Shown here one piece after another: positions 5,884-5,903 of a stretch of DNA of 5,903 nucleotides; the stretch's first letter is position 1, and each line of letters opens with the position of its first letter. Source of the DNA: Desulfatibacillaceae bacterium. GTDB lineage: Bacteria; Desulfobacterota; Desulfobacteria; Desulfobacterales; Desulfatibacillaceae. The stretch covers positions 1-5,903 of the forward strand of contig JASEHB010000172.1 in NCBI GenBank assembly GCA_030018745.1, written 5' to 3'. The translations under genes were made by a program, and so were the position numbers. The notes beneath the pieces are model-generated. The model was not told the DNA's origin, made no database searches, and was given only the letters and a program-made list of their open reading frames with translations.

Positions 5884-5900
5884 TAGCAAATCGTAGCAAA
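5884..5900 (-). repeat. Direct repeat TTTGCTA with 10-bp period upstream of the barrel gene
   Basis: On the minus strand TTTGCTA occurs twice (5900-5894 and 5890-5884), separated by CGA, giving a period of 10 bp or about one helical turn. It lies 57-73 bp upstream of the barrel gene ATG, in an AT-rich leader where a promoter would be expected. It could be a binding site for a regulator touching one face of the DNA, or contain a -35-like TTGCTA. I found no convincing -10 at the right distance. The window ends 3 bp beyond, so further copies cannot be seen. Confidence 0.35.
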
Positions 5901-5903
5901 AAG

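Overview
The window reads as ordinary chromosomal DNA from a Gram-negative bacterium. Evidence for an outer membrane: two TPR lipoproteins with lipobox signal peptides, one small beta-barrel protein ending in Phe, and a leucyl/phenylalanyl-tRNA-protein transferase (Aat), an enzyme found mainly in proteobacteria and their relatives. Base composition is moderately GC-rich by eye (roughly half). A flavodoxin of the kind fused to flavo-diiron proteins hints at an anaerobic lineage such as the former Deltaproteobacteria (Desulfobacterota). That placement is inference; no taxonomic marker is present.

Layout: six plus-strand genes run from 90 to 4550. They are a TPR lipoprotein, aat, a HIT-family hydrolase overlapping the end of aat by 34 nt, a secreted DUF4139-type protein, a small flavodoxin, and a metallo-beta-lactamase-fold (MBL) hydrolase whose start overlaps the flavodoxin stop (ATGA). 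They meet two minus-strand genes head-on with only 14 bp between stops. Those two are a second TPR lipoprotein (4565-5074) and, upstream of it in transcription, a beta-barrel outer membrane protein (5159-5827). For both minus-strand genes the first in-frame Met is not the likely start; a strong Shine-Dalgarno and a proper signal peptide support the later Met.

Functionally there is no single obvious pathway. Aat belongs to N-degron proteolysis (feeding ClpS/ClpAP), the HIT protein to nucleotide hydrolysis, and the flavodoxin/MBL pair to redox or hydrolytic chemistry. The lipoproteins, DUF4139 protein and barrel act in the envelope. The best-supported functional link is the translationally coupled flavodoxin-MBL pair. 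It carries the two module types of a flavo-diiron protein, as separate genes in the opposite order, but its metal motif is HxNxDH, so it is probably not a flavo-diiron enzyme.

I found no tRNA, rRNA, CRISPR array, insertion sequence or attachment site. Non-coding stretches are all about 100 bp or shorter and hold only a few hairpins and one short direct repeat. I see no convincing new system; the findings below are modest.
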